17,914 nt of DNA from an uncultured Sutterella sp. (GCA_900544335.1 UQUS01000033.1:1-17914), one strand, 5' to 3'. Shown: positions 1-7,892, numbered from the stretch's first letter. Numbers and translations are program-made. The notes: generated by a model not told the origin, from the sequence alone.

Positions 1-1824
1 TTTTTCAATGAAGTCCAGGTCATCATTCACGTTGTCTCCGTTGACCCGGAAGTCGACCCGGACATCCCCTCGATGATCGGTGCTTCGGCTGCGTTGATGA
101 TTTCGGGCATCCCCTTTAAGGGGCCGATCGGAGCGTGCCGCGTCGGTTACATCAACGGCGAATTTGTTTGCAACCCCAAAGTCAGCCAAATGCCCGAGAG
201 CAAGCTCGATTTGGTTGTTGCCGGAACGGAACGCGCTGTCCTCATGGTCGAATCCGAAGCCGATCGTCTTTCCGAAGAAACGATGCTCGGAGCCGTCACC
301 TTCGGTCATGAGCAGTTGCAGGTGGCCATTAACGCCATTCACGACTTGGTCGCCGAGGCCGGAAAGCCCGCTTGGGATTGGCAGCCGCCCGCGAAGAACG
401 AAGCCCTGATTGCCCGCATTCATGAGATTGCCGATGCCGGTTTGGCCGAGGCCTATACGATTCGCGAGAAGCAGGCGCGTAACGAAAAGCTGCGCGAAGT
501 CTATGAACTCGTGGAAACGACGCTTAATGCCGATGCGGAAGCTGCCGGCACAGATGCGCCTGATATCAACGAAGTGAACGGCATCCTCTTTGAGATGGAA
601 GCACACATCGTTCGTTCGAACATTTTGGAAGGCAAACCCCGTATCGACGGACGTGACACCCGTACGGTTCGTCCCATCGAGATTCGTCAGGGTGTGTTGC
701 CGCGCACGCACGGCTCGGCCCTGTTTACCCGCGGCGAAACACAGGCCCTCGTTTTGACAACGCTCGGCACCAAGCAAGACGAACAGATTGTCGACTCGAT
801 TATGGGCGAGAGCCGCGAACGCTTTATTTTGCACTACAACATGCCTCCGTTTGCCACGGGCGAAACGGGTCGTGTCGGCAGCCCCAAGCGTCGTGAAATC
901 GGTCACGGACGCCTGGCTAAGCGCGCCTTAAAGGCCGTGATTCCCTCCGAGGAAGAATTCCCGTATTCGATTCGCGTCGTCAGTGAGATTTGCGAATCGA
1001 ACGGCTCGAGCTCCATGGCCAGTGTCTGCGGCGGGTGCCTGTCGCTTTTGGATGCCGGTGTCCCCTTGAAGGACTACGTTGCCGGTGTGGCGATGGGTCT
1101 GATTAAGGAAGGAAATAAGTTTGCCGTTCTTACCGACATTCTCGGTGATGAAGATCACCTCGGCGACATGGACTTTAAGGTTGCCGGTACGGAAAACGGC
1201 GTGACCGCCCTTCAGATGGATATCAAGATTGAAGGCATTACGACCGAAATCATGCAGGCGGCTTTGGCTCAGGCCCACGAGGGTCGCATGCACATCCTCG
1301 GCAAGATGCACGAGATGGCCGGGGGCGGTGCTAAGGCTCTGTCGGATTGGGCCCCGCGCCTTGAGACCTTCAAGATCAATCCCGAAAAGATTCGTGATGT
1401 AATCGGCAAGGGAGGCGCGACGATTCGCGGTCTTGTGGAAGAAACCGGATGCGAAATCAACATCGAAGACGACGGCACCGTGACGCTTGCCTCGAGCAAC
1501 GTCGAGAAGATTGCTGCGGCCAAAAAGCGCATCGAGCAGATTACGGCGGAAATCGAGGTCGGTCAGGTCTACGAAGGCACCGTGCAGCGCATTTTGGATT
1601 TCGGGGCGATTGTTTCGCTCCTGCCCGGCAAGGACGGTCTGCTTCACATCAGCCAGATTGCCCGCGAACGCGTCAATCAGGTCAGTGACTACCTCAAAGA
1701 AGGGCAGGTCGTGCGCGTCAAGGTCATCGGTGTCGATGAAAAGGGTCGCGTGCGCCTTTCGATGAAAGCGCTTTTAAAACCCGAGGCTTCCGAGAGCGCT
1801 GACAGCGACATTCGCGAGGAATAA
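1..1824 (+). CDS. pnp: Polyribonucleotide nucleotidyltransferase (PNPase), 5' truncated by window
   Basis: 3'-to-5' phosphorolytic exoribonuclease of mRNA decay, a trimeric cytoplasmic enzyme and degradosome partner. The reading frame is open from base 1, and the residues before the first Met at 73 (FFNEVQVIIHVVSVDPEVDP) already match PNPase, so the gene begins upstream; about 100 residues are missing relative to the usual ~700. Visible in order: the end of the first RNase PH domain (SMIGASAALMISGIPF), the helical linker, and the second RNase PH domain with SPKRREIGHGRLAKRAL, the SSSMASVCGG phosphate-binding segment and the metal/catalytic Asp cluster in DILGDEDHLGDMDFK. The KH domain has its GxxG loop (IGKGG, about nt 1402-1416), followed by an S1 domain (about nt 1550-1770, VGQVYEGTVQRILDFGA). 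It ends with TAA at 1822-1824. Family assignment is certain. Confidence 0.97.
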   Translation, partial: FFNEVQVIIHVVSVDPEVDPDIPSMIGASAALMISGIPFKGPIGACRVGYINGEFVCNPKVSQMPESKLDLVVAGTERAVLMVESEADRLSEETMLGAVTFGHEQLQVAINAIHDLVAEAGKPAWDWQPPAKNEALIARIHEIADAGLAEAYTIREKQARNEKLREVYELVETTLNADAEAAGTDAPDINEVNGILFEMEAHIVRSNILEGKPRIDGRDTRTVRPIEIRQGVLPRTHGSALFTRGETQALVLTTLGTKQDEQIVDSIMGESRERFILHYNMPPFATGETGRVGSPKRREIGHGRLAKRALKAVIPSEEEFPYSIRVVSEICESNGSSSMASVCGGCLSLLDAGVPLKDYVAGVAMGLIKEGNKFAVLTDILGDEDHLGDMDFKVAGTENGVTALQMDIKIEGITTEIMQAALAQAHEGRMHILGKMHEMAGGGAKALSDWAPRLETFKINPEKIRDVIGKGGATIRGLVEETGCEINIEDDGTVTLASSNVEKIAAAKKRIEQITAEIEVGQVYEGTVQRILDFGAIVSLLPGKDGLLHISQIARERVNQVSDYLKEGQVVRVKVIGVDEKGRVRLSMKALLKPEASESADSDIREE

Positions 1825-1841
1825 AATCCCATCTTAGGGAG

Positions 1842-1867
1842 GGGAGGTGTTTGTTTTTACGCCTCCC
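1842..1867 (+). terminator. Weak hairpin after pnp, possible intrinsic terminator
   Basis: GGGAGGTG (1842-1849) pairs with CGCCTCCC (1860-1867), 8 bp including one G-U, around a T-rich loop. The following bases are TTCTATAAAA rather than a clean T run, so termination would be partial. It is the only candidate end signal between pnp and tpiA. Confidence 0.4.
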
Positions 1868-1878
1868 TTCTATAAAAT
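1851..1878 (+). promoter_or_regulatory. Candidate sigma70 promoter for tpiA
   Basis: TTGTTT (1851-1856), a 16-nt spacer and TAAAAT (1873-1878) lie 40 bp before tpiA. The -10 is good (5/6) and the -35 poor (3/6). It overlaps the loop of the pnp hairpin, so the same stretch could end one unit and start the next. Confidence 0.3.
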
Positions 1879-1917
1879 CAACAATTCCCGATAAAACTTC
1901 TTAAGGAAATAATAAAA

Positions 1918-2667
1918 ATGTCTCGTAAACCGCTTGTTGCAGCTAACTGGAAAATGAACGGATCTACGGCCGCTAACGCCGCTTGGATTGAGTCTTTCTT
2001 GCCGCTCGTCGGCTCCTTAAAGTGCGACGTTGTTGTTTGCTCTCCGGCTATTTACGTTCCGCAGCTTGCCGCTGCGTTCAAGGGAACCGTTGTCGGTTTC
2101 GGCGGCGAAGATGTGAGCGAATACGATCACGGTGCCTACACCGGTGAGACGGCCGCTTCCATGCTTGTCGATATCGGTGCCGGTTGGGTTCTGACGGGAC
2201 ACTCCGAGCGTCGTACGTATTTCGGTGATACGGATGCGCGCGTTGCCGCCAAGACCAAGGCTGCCGTTGAAAAGGGCTTAAAGCCGATCGTTTGCATCGG
2301 TGAGACGCTTGCCGAACGTGAAGCCGGCAAGACCATCGAAGTGGTCGAACGTCAGGTCAAGGCCGTGATGGATGCCGTCGGTGTGAAGGCTCTGCTCCAG
2401 GGCGTTCTCGCTTACGAACCGGTTTGGGCAATCGGAACGGGTAAGACCGCAACTCCGGCTCAGGCTCAGGAAGTGCACGCCGCAATCCGCGCCTTTATCG
2501 CTAAGACCGATCCCGAAGTGGCTGCCGAACTCCGTATCCTGTACGGTGGCTCCGTCAAGCCTGCCAATGCAGCCGAACTTTTCAGCCAGCCCGATATCGA
2601 CGGCGGCCTGATCGGCGGTGCTGCTTTGAAGGCGGATGATTTTTACAAGATTTGCGCTGCCGCGTAA
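1918..2667 (+). CDS. tpiA: Triosephosphate isomerase
   Basis: Interconverts dihydroxyacetone phosphate and glyceraldehyde 3-phosphate in glycolysis and gluconeogenesis; a cytoplasmic dimer with TIM-barrel fold. At 249 aa it has normal length. The catalytic set is complete: Asn10-Lys12 in AANWKMNG, His95 in TGHSERR, Glu167 in AYEPVWAIGTGKTA with the mobile loop 6 following, and the phosphate-binding YGGSVKPAN and GLIGGAAL segments near the C-terminus. The start ATG has AAGGA (1903-1907) about 10 nt upstream. A small oddity is GGEDVS around residue 62-67, where bacterial enzymes usually read GAQNVS or GAQDVS. It is followed 19 bp later by secG, so the two are probably co-transcribed, as in many betaproteobacteria. 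Confidence 0.97.
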   Translation: MSRKPLVAANWKMNGSTAANAAWIESFLPLVGSLKCDVVVCSPAIYVPQLAAAFKGTVVGFGGEDVSEYDHGAYTGETAASMLVDIGAGWVLTGHSERRTYFGDTDARVAAKTKAAVEKGLKPIVCIGETLAEREAGKTIEVVERQVKAVMDAVGVKALLQGVLAYEPVWAIGTGKTATPAQAQEVHAAIRAFIAKTDPEVAAELRILYGGSVKPANAAELFSQPDIDGGLIGGAALKADDFYKICAAA

Positions 2668-2686
2668 GTCACCATAGGAAATAAAC

Positions 2687-3043
2687 ATGCAAATGATTTT
2701 GAGCATCGCGGTTGTCGTGCAGATTATTTCTGCCGTCGCCGTCATCGTTCTCGTTTTGTTACAGCACGGCAAGGGTGCGGATTTGGGTGCCGCTTTCGGA
2801 TCGGGTGCTTCCGGTTCCGTGTTCGGCGCTTCCGGGTCGGCTAACTTCCTGTCGCGTTCGACAGCCGTTGCTGCAACAATCTTCTTTTGTGCCACTTTAG
2901 CCATTACGATGGGTTCGGGTGCGTACCAAAAGAGCGTGCGTCAGAACGCTTCGGGCGTTCTCGGCACGATGACGATGGAGCAGACAACCGGCACGGATTC
3001 GACGAAGGATAACAACTTGCAATCCAATCAGGTTCCGCGCTAG
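2687..3043 (+). CDS. secG: Protein translocase subunit SecG
   Basis: Small inner-membrane partner of SecY and SecE in the Sec translocon. The 118-aa product has the SecG layout: a first membrane helix at about residues 3-25 ending in VLVLLQHGKGADLGAAFG, the signature cytosolic loop rich in Gly and Ser (residues 30-56), and a second helix at about 58-77. A polar, low-complexity C-terminal tail follows, rich in Thr, Ser, Asn and Gln, which is variable in the family. AGGAA (2676-2680) precedes the ATG by 6 nt; a second in-frame ATG two codons later is less well placed. It sits 19 bp after tpiA and 53 bp before tRNA-Leu, the standard betaproteobacterial arrangement. Confidence 0.95.
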   Translation: MQMILSIAVVVQIISAVAVIVLVLLQHGKGADLGAAFGSGASGSVFGASGSANFLSRSTAVAATIFFCATLAITMGSGAYQKSVRQNASGVLGTMTMEQTTGTDSTKDNNLQSNQVPR

Positions 3044-3051
3044 AATGCCGT

Positions 3052-3081
3052 CTTCCCGACGGGAGAGAACGTGTCGGGAAG
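3052..3081 (+). repeat. Perfect 9-bp inverted repeat between secG and tRNA-Leu
   Basis: CTTCCCGAC (3052-3060) and GTCGGGAAG (3073-3081) form a 9-bp stem with a 12-nt loop. No T run follows (CGAAAAATCC), so it is not a classical terminator. It may protect the 3' end of the secG message after the tRNA is cut out, or act as a partial stop. Confidence 0.6.
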
Positions 3082-3096
3082 CGAAAAATCCGGTGT

Positions 3097-3181
3097 GCGG
3101 TCGTGGCGAAATTGGTAGACGCGCAGCCTTGAGGTGGCTGTGGCGAGAGTCATGAGAGTTCGAGTCTCTCCGACCGCACCA
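3097..3181 (+). tRNA. tRNA-Leu (anticodon GAG), copy 1
   Basis: An 85-nt class II tRNA with the CCA encoded. The acceptor GCGGTCG pairs with CGACCGC; the anticodon arm is CAGCC-TTGAGGT-GGCTG with GAG in the loop; the long variable arm and the T arm GAGAG-TTCGAGT-CTCTC are present. It reads CUC/CUU leucine codons. It lies just downstream of secG with no obvious promoter of its own and is probably processed from the tpiA-secG transcript together with the following tRNA-Gln. An identical copy occurs at 7982-8066. Confidence 0.96.
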
Positions 3182-3186
3182 AGGAC

Positions 3187-3264
3187 TGGGGTATAGCCAA
3201 GTCCGGTTAAGGCAGCGGATTCTGAATCCGTCATCCGTAGGTTCGAATCCTACTACCCCTGCCA
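3187..3264 (+). tRNA. tRNA-Gln (anticodon CTG)
   Basis: A cloverleaf with encoded CCA, 78 nt: acceptor TGGGGTA/TACCCCT, D arm GCC/GGC, anticodon arm GCGGA-TTCTGAA-TCCGT giving anticodon CTG, and T arm GTAGG-TTCGAAT-CCTAC. Position 1-72 is a T-T mismatch; a weak or open first pair is a known identity feature of glutamine tRNAs. It reads CAG. It is 5 bp after tRNA-Leu and is closed by an intrinsic terminator, so the two tRNAs form one unit. Confidence 0.94.
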
Positions 3265-3278
3265 GAATTCTTCAGAAG

Positions 3279-3307
3279 GCCTTCCGAGTGATTCGGAAGG
3301 CTTTTTT
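3279..3307 (+). terminator. Intrinsic terminator of the tpiA-secG-tRNA unit
   Basis: GCCTTCCGA (3279-3287) pairs perfectly with TCGGAAGGC (3293-3301), loop GTGAT, followed directly by six T (3302-3307). Textbook form. Confidence 0.93.
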
Positions 3308-3345
3308 CTTACCGAAAATCGCTCGGAAACCCCGGTGCCTGAGGG

Positions 3346-3396
3346 TACAATTACGCTGGCTTGGCAAGGACGGTTTTTTCGTCCTTTTCTTTGTTT
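3346..3396 (+). promoter_or_regulatory. Candidate -10 box and leader hairpin before the phosphoribosyltransferase gene
   Basis: TACAAT (3346-3351) is the best -10-like element in this gap but has no recognisable -35. Shortly after it AAGGACG (3366-3372) pairs with CGTCCTT (3380-3386), loop GTTTTTT, followed by TTCTTTGTTT. The hairpin resembles an intrinsic terminator; it could be a back-up stop for the tRNA transcript or a leader element. Neither reading is firm. Confidence 0.3.
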
Positions 3397-3422
3397 CCTA
3401 ATTTGTCTTTTGGGCCTTAACT

Positions 3423-3980
3423 ATGTTCTATCCGATTGAAGTTGCCGGTTTAAAGCGTGACCTTCGGCTGTTCCCTGTTTCCGACAAACTGGCCATTGCG
3501 GCGTTTATTTTGCTCGGGGATACGGAGTTGACCGTTTCCTGTGCGAGTGCGTTACTCAAACTTGCCCCTCAGTTCGATTACATGCTCACGGCGGAAGCTA
3601 AGAGCATTCCCTTAATCCACGAGATGGCCAAACAGTGCGGTGCCAAGCATTACTTTGTCGCCCGTAAGCACATGAAGCTATACATGGGTAAAGCCCTTCA
3701 AACCGTCGTGCATTCGATTACGACGGCCGGAGAACAAAAGCTATTCTTGCCGGAAGAAGACGTCGCAAAAATCCGCGGGAAGCGCATTCTCATCGTCGAC
3801 GATGTGATTTCCACGGGCGAGTCCCTTCACGCCTTAGAGACCCTTGTCAACGAAGCGGGCGGCACTGTTTGCGGGCGTCTTGCGGTTTTGGCCGAAGGCG
3901 ATGCTCAAAAGCGTCCCGACATCCGATTCTTGGCTCCTTTGCCGCTTTTCTCGGTTGACGGAAAGCCGCTCCCGCTCTAA
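3423..3980 (+). CDS. Phosphoribosyltransferase family protein, adenine-type
   Basis: A 185-aa type I phosphoribosyltransferase. The decisive motif is the PRPP loop RILIVDDVISTGESLHALE (about residues 121-139), preceded by a Rossmann-like core with a TAEAKSIPLIHEMAKQCG segment where PRTases bind pyrophosphate and by VARKHMKLYM, a flexible-loop-like stretch. Such enzymes join a free base to PRPP, and adenine is the likeliest base here because the next gene, 27 bp downstream on the same strand, is MTA/SAH nucleosidase, which releases adenine. It is not close to the canonical E. coli Apt sequence, so the substrate remains inferred (xanthine or hypoxanthine are alternatives). No good Shine-Dalgarno precedes the ATG; the start is chosen because no better in-frame start exists. 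Confidence 0.85.
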   Translation: MFYPIEVAGLKRDLRLFPVSDKLAIAAFILLGDTELTVSCASALLKLAPQFDYMLTAEAKSIPLIHEMAKQCGAKHYFVARKHMKLYMGKALQTVVHSITTAGEQKLFLPEEDVAKIRGKRILIVDDVISTGESLHALETLVNEAGGTVCGRLAVLAEGDAQKRPDIRFLAPLPLFSVDGKPLPL

Positions 3981-4007
3981 TTCGTTTTTCTTCGGGGTGT
4001 CTGAATC

Positions 4008-4697
4008 GTGATCGGAATTATCGGGGCCATGGCCGTTGAAGTGGCCCACCTGAAAGAGGCGATGCAATCGCCTCACATCGAGGTTGTAAGCGGTATTACG
4101 TTTTACCGCGGACGCCTAGCCGGGCAAGAGGTTGTGTTGGCAAAAAGCGGCGTCGGGAAGGTCTTTGCTGCCATGTGTGCCCAGACAATGGTCTTACGGT
4201 ACGGCGTGACGCGCCTTTTTGTTTCCGGCGTTGCCGGGAGCCTTTCTAAGGACCTACACATCGGCGACGTTGTGATCGCCACGACCTGTGTGCAGCACGA
4301 TATGGATACCTCGACCGTCGGAGATCCGATCGGGATGGTCTCGGGCATTAATCGCATTCGTTTTGAAGCCGATACGGCGATGGTTCGGGAGCTTGAAGCG
4401 ACTTGCCGGGAACAAGGCGTTTCTTACAAGCTCGGGATTGTGGCAACGGGAGACCAATTTGTTGCGTCTGCCGCCAAAGAGCGGTGGATTGCCGAGACGT
4501 TCGGCGCCGTCGCCTCTGAGATGGAATCGTGTGCCGTGGCGCAGGTGGCCTTTGTCAACCGCATTCCGTATGCTGTCATTCGCGTGATTTCCGATGAGGC
4601 CGACGGAAAAACACCCGAGGACTATCCGACCTTTGTCGCGCGTTCGGCCGAGCGGTCTTCCGAGATTCTGATAGCCTGGCTTAAGACATTGCCTTAA
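4008..4697 (+). CDS. mtnN: 5'-methylthioadenosine/S-adenosylhomocysteine nucleosidase
   Basis: Hydrolyses MTA and SAH to adenine plus the thioribose sugar, removing inhibitors of polyamine synthesis and methylation and feeding the activated methyl cycle. The 229-aa product has normal length. Active-site residues are present: Glu11 in GIIGAMAVEV, Glu173 in EMESCAVAQV and Asp196 in ISDEAD, with the glycine-rich SGVAGSL segment at about 73-79. Residues 9-10 are Ala-Val where most homologues have Glu-Glu before the catalytic Glu; the catalytic one is kept. Translation starts at GTG (4008-4010), and GGGG at 3994-3997 is only a weak ribosome site, so translation may depend on the upstream phosphoribosyltransferase gene, which ends 27 bp before. 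The two make a plausible adenine-recycling pair. Confidence 0.93.
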   Translation: MIGIIGAMAVEVAHLKEAMQSPHIEVVSGITFYRGRLAGQEVVLAKSGVGKVFAAMCAQTMVLRYGVTRLFVSGVAGSLSKDLHIGDVVIATTCVQHDMDTSTVGDPIGMVSGINRIRFEADTAMVRELEATCREQGVSYKLGIVATGDQFVASAAKERWIAETFGAVASEMESCAVAQVAFVNRIPYAVIRVISDEADGKTPEDYPTFVARSAERSSEILIAWLKTLP

Positions 4698-4713
4698 GAG
4701 CTGAGCTGAACTG

Positions 4714-4751
4714 AAAAAAAACAAGCGGGAACCTTCGGGCTCCCGCTTGTT
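4714..4751 (-). terminator. Strong intrinsic terminator, probably bidirectional
   Basis: AACAAGCGGGA (4720-4730) pairs with TCCCGCTTGTT (4741-4751); the apex closes on a CC-TTCG-GG tetraloop. The A run 4714-4721 gives eight U after the stem on the minus strand, so it ends the 994-aa gene. It also lies 16 bp beyond mtnN and can stop plus-strand transcription, though without a T run on that side. Confidence 0.92.
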
Positions 4752-4771
4752 ATTCGGTGCGTCTTAGAGCA

Positions 4772-7756
4772 CTAGTCGGTTGCTAGTTCCGGGAAGAACT
4801 TTTGCATGGACTTAAAGTAGGACTTGAAGTTGGCGCGATAAAACTCCAAGCACTTGGTCGAATGCGAGCCGAGGAACTTCTGGATAATCTCTTCGGCCTC
4901 TTCGGGGTTACTCTTAAAGAACCCTTCATGGATGGCACTTAAGACCTGACGCTCCTGCGGGCTCATCTTGGCAATGAGCGACTTGAAGACTTGGTGGCTC
5001 GTGCTCTTGTAGAACCAGAAGTACATCAAATCGAGTAGATGAGCGAAAAGCTCTTCGCGCTGCACGGCGCCGACCTTCTGCGTGACGCGACGGAACTCGC
5101 CGGGAGCCGCAAAGACTTCGAGCATGTTGCGCTCCGGGAAGAGTGTTTCCAGTTTCACGTAGCACGCAAAGATGGCTTTGAATTTTGCAGCGTAGTCGAG
5201 GCGACGCAACCTGTAGAAGTTACGGCGGTCGGCCGTCGCTTCAATCATGAGGGCAATCGTATCGGAGGCCAGCTTCGTGATAATAGCCGAGGAGTAAATC
5301 AGGACGTCCGCTACGGGCATCGAGGTTAAGAACGGCAGAATCAGCGCCAAAACCGCGTTGTAAACCAAAGCGACGGGAATGGCCAGGACACTGCGGAAGA
5401 AGTTTCCGACGACGGCTGTCATCGGGAATCCGCGGAAAATGTTATGTGAGCTGATGTAGGTGCCGTTTGCCAAGGCAATCACGGTAAACACAAGGAGCGG
5501 GTGCTCGGTGACCTTGATGTTAAATAGGCCCACCAAGACGGCATTACGCATAATGCCTTCCAGGAGAACGACGGACCAACCCGTGTACATCAGGGACTCG
5601 CACAAGCGCGTCCATTGCACCGTCTGATACCACTTGACGCGGCTTCCGAAGAACGAGCCCGAAGCGATAATCATCTGAATGATGTTGCGCACGCCCGTGA
5701 TGCCGAGCCAAATAAAGGCGCCGAAGCATGCAAGGAACCACCAGTTCTGCGTCATCATGAAGGTGCAAAACGCAGGGACAAGACCGATGAGGACCTTGAG
5801 GACGTTGAGAACCGGGGTTGTCAGGTACTTGGCCGGAATCTTCTTACTCGTCGCCTTTTTGGTGTCGGCTAAAAGATTGTTGTCGGCCGCTCCCGTCATC
5901 CCGCCCAAGGTGGCGATGTTGCCGTTTTTCGAGTTAACTTCAACCGAGCGTTCGGCAATGGTGTAATCGCGCTTGCGCGTCATGCCGATGGCCGGGTTGC
6001 CGCGAATCTTACGGACAAGGCGCGTAAGCAAACTCGGGGTCGAGACGTCCTTGTACGTGTCGCTCACCTCAAGCTTGACGTCCACCGGAAGGAGTTTTGT
6101 GTTCGCGCGTAACTTCTTTTGGGCCGAAGCCGGAAGCGTATCGATTACGGCAAGCCCCATGCCGACACGGTTGCCGACGTGACCCGTGGAGTCTGTGCCG
6201 AAAGCACTACCGAGCGGAGTGATGCTGTATAGGTCAATTAAGTCGGACAGATTGTCGAGAATGAGCGTTAATTTGTCGCTCCGTGCCGTATCGTGGGCGT
6301 TTTCCAAAATCAGTTCGCTTAACGTTGCCTTCAGGCTCATGATGCGCGCGGTGTTAATGTCGTACTGAATCTTGCCGATGCGCTCCAAGTCAAAGACTTC
6401 GCCTTCGTTGTATTCTTTAAGATTAATGCGCTCAAGGTGCGTAAAGAGCCCGTGGGTATCCCAAAGAATCTCCAGGACATCGGCCGCATCCAAACCCGTT
6501 AGCTGCAACGTCGTCCTAAAGCCGCTACGCAAATCCGTCACGAGCTTTAAGTGATCGAGAATCGGCATCGAAAGGAAAAGCGGACGCCCGTCATCGGCCG
6601 GAACGTCGCGATCGGGGACCGTCGGATTCTTTTCGGCACTCAGATAGTCCGAATAAATCTTATTGGACGTTAAACTGTTGAGTTCTTCGATTTGCGCTAA
6701 GGCAGCCTTGCGGTCCGCTTCTGTCATCGAAGCAAGCGAGGCGCTCAGCGTCTCGGCACGCTCTTTCATCGGCTCGAACAGGCACTTGTGAATAAAGTCA
6801 GCCAAATGCAGACGGCTTGCGCGACCCGCACCGACAAACTCGGTGAAGGTCTCTTTACTCAAGGGCGCGATGTCCGGCAGTCCGAAGTGCTTCTTAATCT
6901 CTTGTAAGTGGTTCTGATTGAAGCTCTCAAGCAGGGCATAAGTCTGCTCGGAGTACCAAGCATTGGCCTTTTCGCCTTCCTGCAGGACTTTGCGAACCGG
7001 AGCGCTCTTGAAGAATTCGACCACATCTTCGGCCTTGGCAAATCCGCGAGGAACCCAAATAAAATCAGCGTATTTCTTGCCGAAAACAGAGCGAAATTCC
7101 AGTCCGACACGCACGCGAATCTTCATGATTTCGGCAGCTGTCGTCAACTCTTCGACCGTTGCCGGATTGACCGTGTTGTGATAAATCACCGTCAAACTGC
7201 GAATGCCTTTGACCCAGGCATCCATAATCAAGTACGTCGGATTCTTGCGGCCCTTCGTATTGGAGTCGTGCACGTGCTGGTCCATCGTGAGCTGATCCCA
7301 ACTCTCGGGCATTTCGAATAGGTAGCGCGAGGCCAGGAAGGAACGCACGATACGGGGGTTACCGGCAGCCACTTTGCGGAAATCATGGATGAGCTTTAAC
7401 TGCTCGACATCGTTACCCTTAGCGCGAACAATGTCTTTCATAATCTGCACGAGAACGCGTCCCGTGTTGATTCGGAAAGGCGTTGTGGCACTGTTGATCA
7501 CCTCGTCGTAAAGGGCCCGCAGGGCACTTAACCGTTCGGAGGCATCGCCTAATCCTTCAATGCTCTTTAATAGGTTGATAACGGCGTAAGCCATGCGGCT
7601 TTCGTGCGTCGTCGCCAAACTGAGGATTCCGTGCGGGTGTAGGGCGGTGTTAAAGAGCTTTTGTTCGAGATTGACATCGGTCTTCTGTTCCGTGGTCGAA
7701 TTGACAATATCGAGCAGGTCGCGATCGCTCTTATCAAAATACAAATTTTCCGACAT
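4772..7756 (-). CDS. Large membrane protein with predicted PHP-type metal hydrolase domain
   Basis: A 994-aa protein I cannot name. Residues 159-221 follow the PHP (polymerase and histidinol phosphatase) pattern: DQHVHDSN (H161-x-H163, motif I), then GIRSLTVIYHNTV (H193, where PHP proteins read xxTDHNxx), then IRVRVGLEF (E220). Much later comes GSAFGTDSTGH (D522, H526), resembling the closing SDxH motif, so the domain would hold an insertion of roughly 200 residues. Residues 1-150 are helical with an HPH near the N-terminus. Residues about 645-840 hold around six hydrophobic spans, including NIFRGFPMTAVVGNFFRSVL between spans; 841-994 is a soluble helical tail. Start ATG has AGAGAG about 9 nt upstream. 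It stands alone, convergent with mtnN and divergent from tRNA-Leu copy 2. The PHP reading is from motifs only; substrate unknown. Confidence 0.7.
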   Translation of the reverse strand: MSENLYFDKSDRDLLDIVNSTTEQKTDVNLEQKLFNTALHPHGILSLATTHESRMAYAVINLLKSIEGLGDASERLSALRALYDEVINSATTPFRINTGRVLVQIMKDIVRAKGNDVEQLKLIHDFRKVAAGNPRIVRSFLASRYLFEMPESWDQLTMDQHVHDSNTKGRKNPTYLIMDAWVKGIRSLTVIYHNTVNPATVEELTTAAEIMKIRVRVGLEFRSVFGKKYADFIWVPRGFAKAEDVVEFFKSAPVRKVLQEGEKANAWYSEQTYALLESFNQNHLQEIKKHFGLPDIAPLSKETFTEFVGAGRASRLHLADFIHKCLFEPMKERAETLSASLASMTEADRKAALAQIEELNSLTSNKIYSDYLSAEKNPTVPDRDVPADDGRPLFLSMPILDHLKLVTDLRSGFRTTLQLTGLDAADVLEILWDTHGLFTHLERINLKEYNEGEVFDLERIGKIQYDINTARIMSLKATLSELILENAHDTARSDKLTLILDNLSDLIDLYSITPLGSAFGTDSTGHVGNRVGMGLAVIDTLPASAQKKLRANTKLLPVDVKLEVSDTYKDVSTPSLLTRLVRKIRGNPAIGMTRKRDYTIAERSVEVNSKNGNIATLGGMTGAADNNLLADTKKATSKKIPAKYLTTPVLNVLKVLIGLVPAFCTFMMTQNWWFLACFGAFIWLGITGVRNIIQMIIASGSFFGSRVKWYQTVQWTRLCESLMYTGWSVVLLEGIMRNAVLVGLFNIKVTEHPLLVFTVIALANGTYISSHNIFRGFPMTAVVGNFFRSVLAIPVALVYNAVLALILPFLTSMPVADVLIYSSAIITKLASDTIALMIEATADRRNFYRLRRLDYAAKFKAIFACYVKLETLFPERNMLEVFAAPGEFRRVTQKVGAVQREELFAHLLDLMYFWFYKSTSHQVFKSLIAKMSPQERQVLSAIHEGFFKSNPEEAEEIIQKFLGSHSTKCLEFYRANFKSYFKSMQKFFPELATD

Positions 7757-7892
7757 GCGAAGAACTCTCTATTAAGAAAAATGTCCCATTTTTTTAGTTG
7801 TTTCCCGAGACCGGGGCAGGGACTGTTCAAAATTAAAAAATCAATCTTATCAATATATTAGGTGTTTTTGCTAGCCGAACGGATTATTTCTC

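Noticed and set aside
928..1647. A 239-codon minus-strand frame inside pnp
   Set aside because: It lies opposite the conserved catalytic, KH and S1 coding region; a GC-skewed shadow frame.
3040..3234. A short minus-strand frame over tRNA-Leu and tRNA-Gln, similar to one at 7898-8116
   Set aside because: The shared peptide is only the reverse reading of the identical tRNA-Leu genes.
4772..7756. Identification of the 994-aa protein as a Gcr-like site-specific recombinase
   Set aside because: Size and C-terminal membrane helices are similar, but the motifs do not match what I recall of that family, while the N-terminal half fits PHP motifs.
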